In this document: positions 54,332 through 54,368 of the stretch, piece after piece
Position numbering within the stretch: position 1 is the stretch's first letter
How the letters are laid out: every line of letters starts with the position of its first letter
Assembly: GCA_011620275.1 (NCBI GenBank)
Contig: WOZK01000036.1
Coordinates: forward strand, 1-54,368
Direction: 5' to 3'
DNA from: Candidatus Omnitrophota bacterium
Lineage (GTDB): Bacteria; Omnitrophota; Gorgyraeia; Gygaellales; Profunditerraquicolaceae
Length of the DNA: 54,368 nucleotides
Position numbers and translations under genes: made by a program
The notes under the pieces: model-generated
The model's input: the letters and a program-made list of their open reading frames with translations, nothing else
Databases searched by the model: none
What the model was told of the DNA's origin: nothing

Positions 54332-54368
54332 CTCTTGCGAGAATTCCTTGCGACCTTTCGCTCCGCTC
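54332..54368. repeat. Right contig-end repeat with palindrome
   Basis: GAATTCTC-TTGC-GAGAATTC is a palindrome at 54332-54351. The last 24 or so bases repeat the first bases of the window in the same direction. Both ends therefore lie in copies of one dispersed repeat. Confidence 0.65.

Overview
The window reads as one contig of an uncultured bacterium, most likely from the Omnitrophota (OP3) / PVC neighbourhood. This placement is an inference. It rests on the mix of a Minf_1886-family protein, an ExeA-GspC-GspD secretion cluster, a giant DUF2341/Kre9-like surface protein and many intergenic repeats of the REP/RAYT type; no rRNA gene is present to settle it. Almost every gene is on the minus strand. 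The one clear plus-strand gene is a GH94-like enzyme at 37348-40038.

Region 1 (56-26161, read right to left) is the most unusual part. A good sigma70-type promoter is followed by a c-di-GMP-I (GEMM) riboswitch and an intrinsic terminator. After these come 15 closely spaced genes with no other obvious promoter: a RAYT-type Y1 transposase domain fused to a membrane helix and coiled coil; a small secreted protein; a TauE/SafE-like membrane protein; a NifB-like radical SAM protein; a 4431-residue exported protein with Kelch-like repeats, two DUF2341 domains, 13 Kre9-like Ig repeats and a C-terminal coiled coil; a membrane-anchored coiled-coil protein; a gluzincin peptidase; an F-type ATPase set in the order epsilon, c, b-delta fusion, alpha, gamma, beta with no a subunit; and GspE and GspF. 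I infer a c-di-GMP-controlled surface or secretion programme with its own rotary ATPase.

Region 2 (26280-33160) carries type II secretion or type IV pilus parts (ExeA-like ATPase, GspC-like protein, secretin), two TPR proteins and membrane-anchored accessory proteins. MITE-like and tandem repeats flank it. Region 3 (33280-37320) holds a short MerR-type regulator with a clear promoter and palindrome, an orphan GroES-like protein, a thioesterase, YjbQ, Minf_1886 and DUF167 proteins, and a large composite repeat. Region 4 is the GH94-like gene, then a small unknown gene with a strong promoter and a leader that can form a pseudoknot or terminator switch.

Region 5 (40936-53425) is ordinary housekeeping sequence: plsY, pgsA, lepB, lepA, cmk, tyrA, a DAHP synthase, hisC, pheA, scpB, ruvA, ruvC, yebC, rnpB, rnhA and a zinc-ribbon protein. 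It joins phospholipid synthesis, Phe/Tyr synthesis, recombination and RNA processing. The right end has tRNA-Val(CAC), a MITE-like element with target-site duplication, and tRNA-Ile(CAT). The two contig ends share a short direct repeat, so the contig probably broke in a dispersed repeat.
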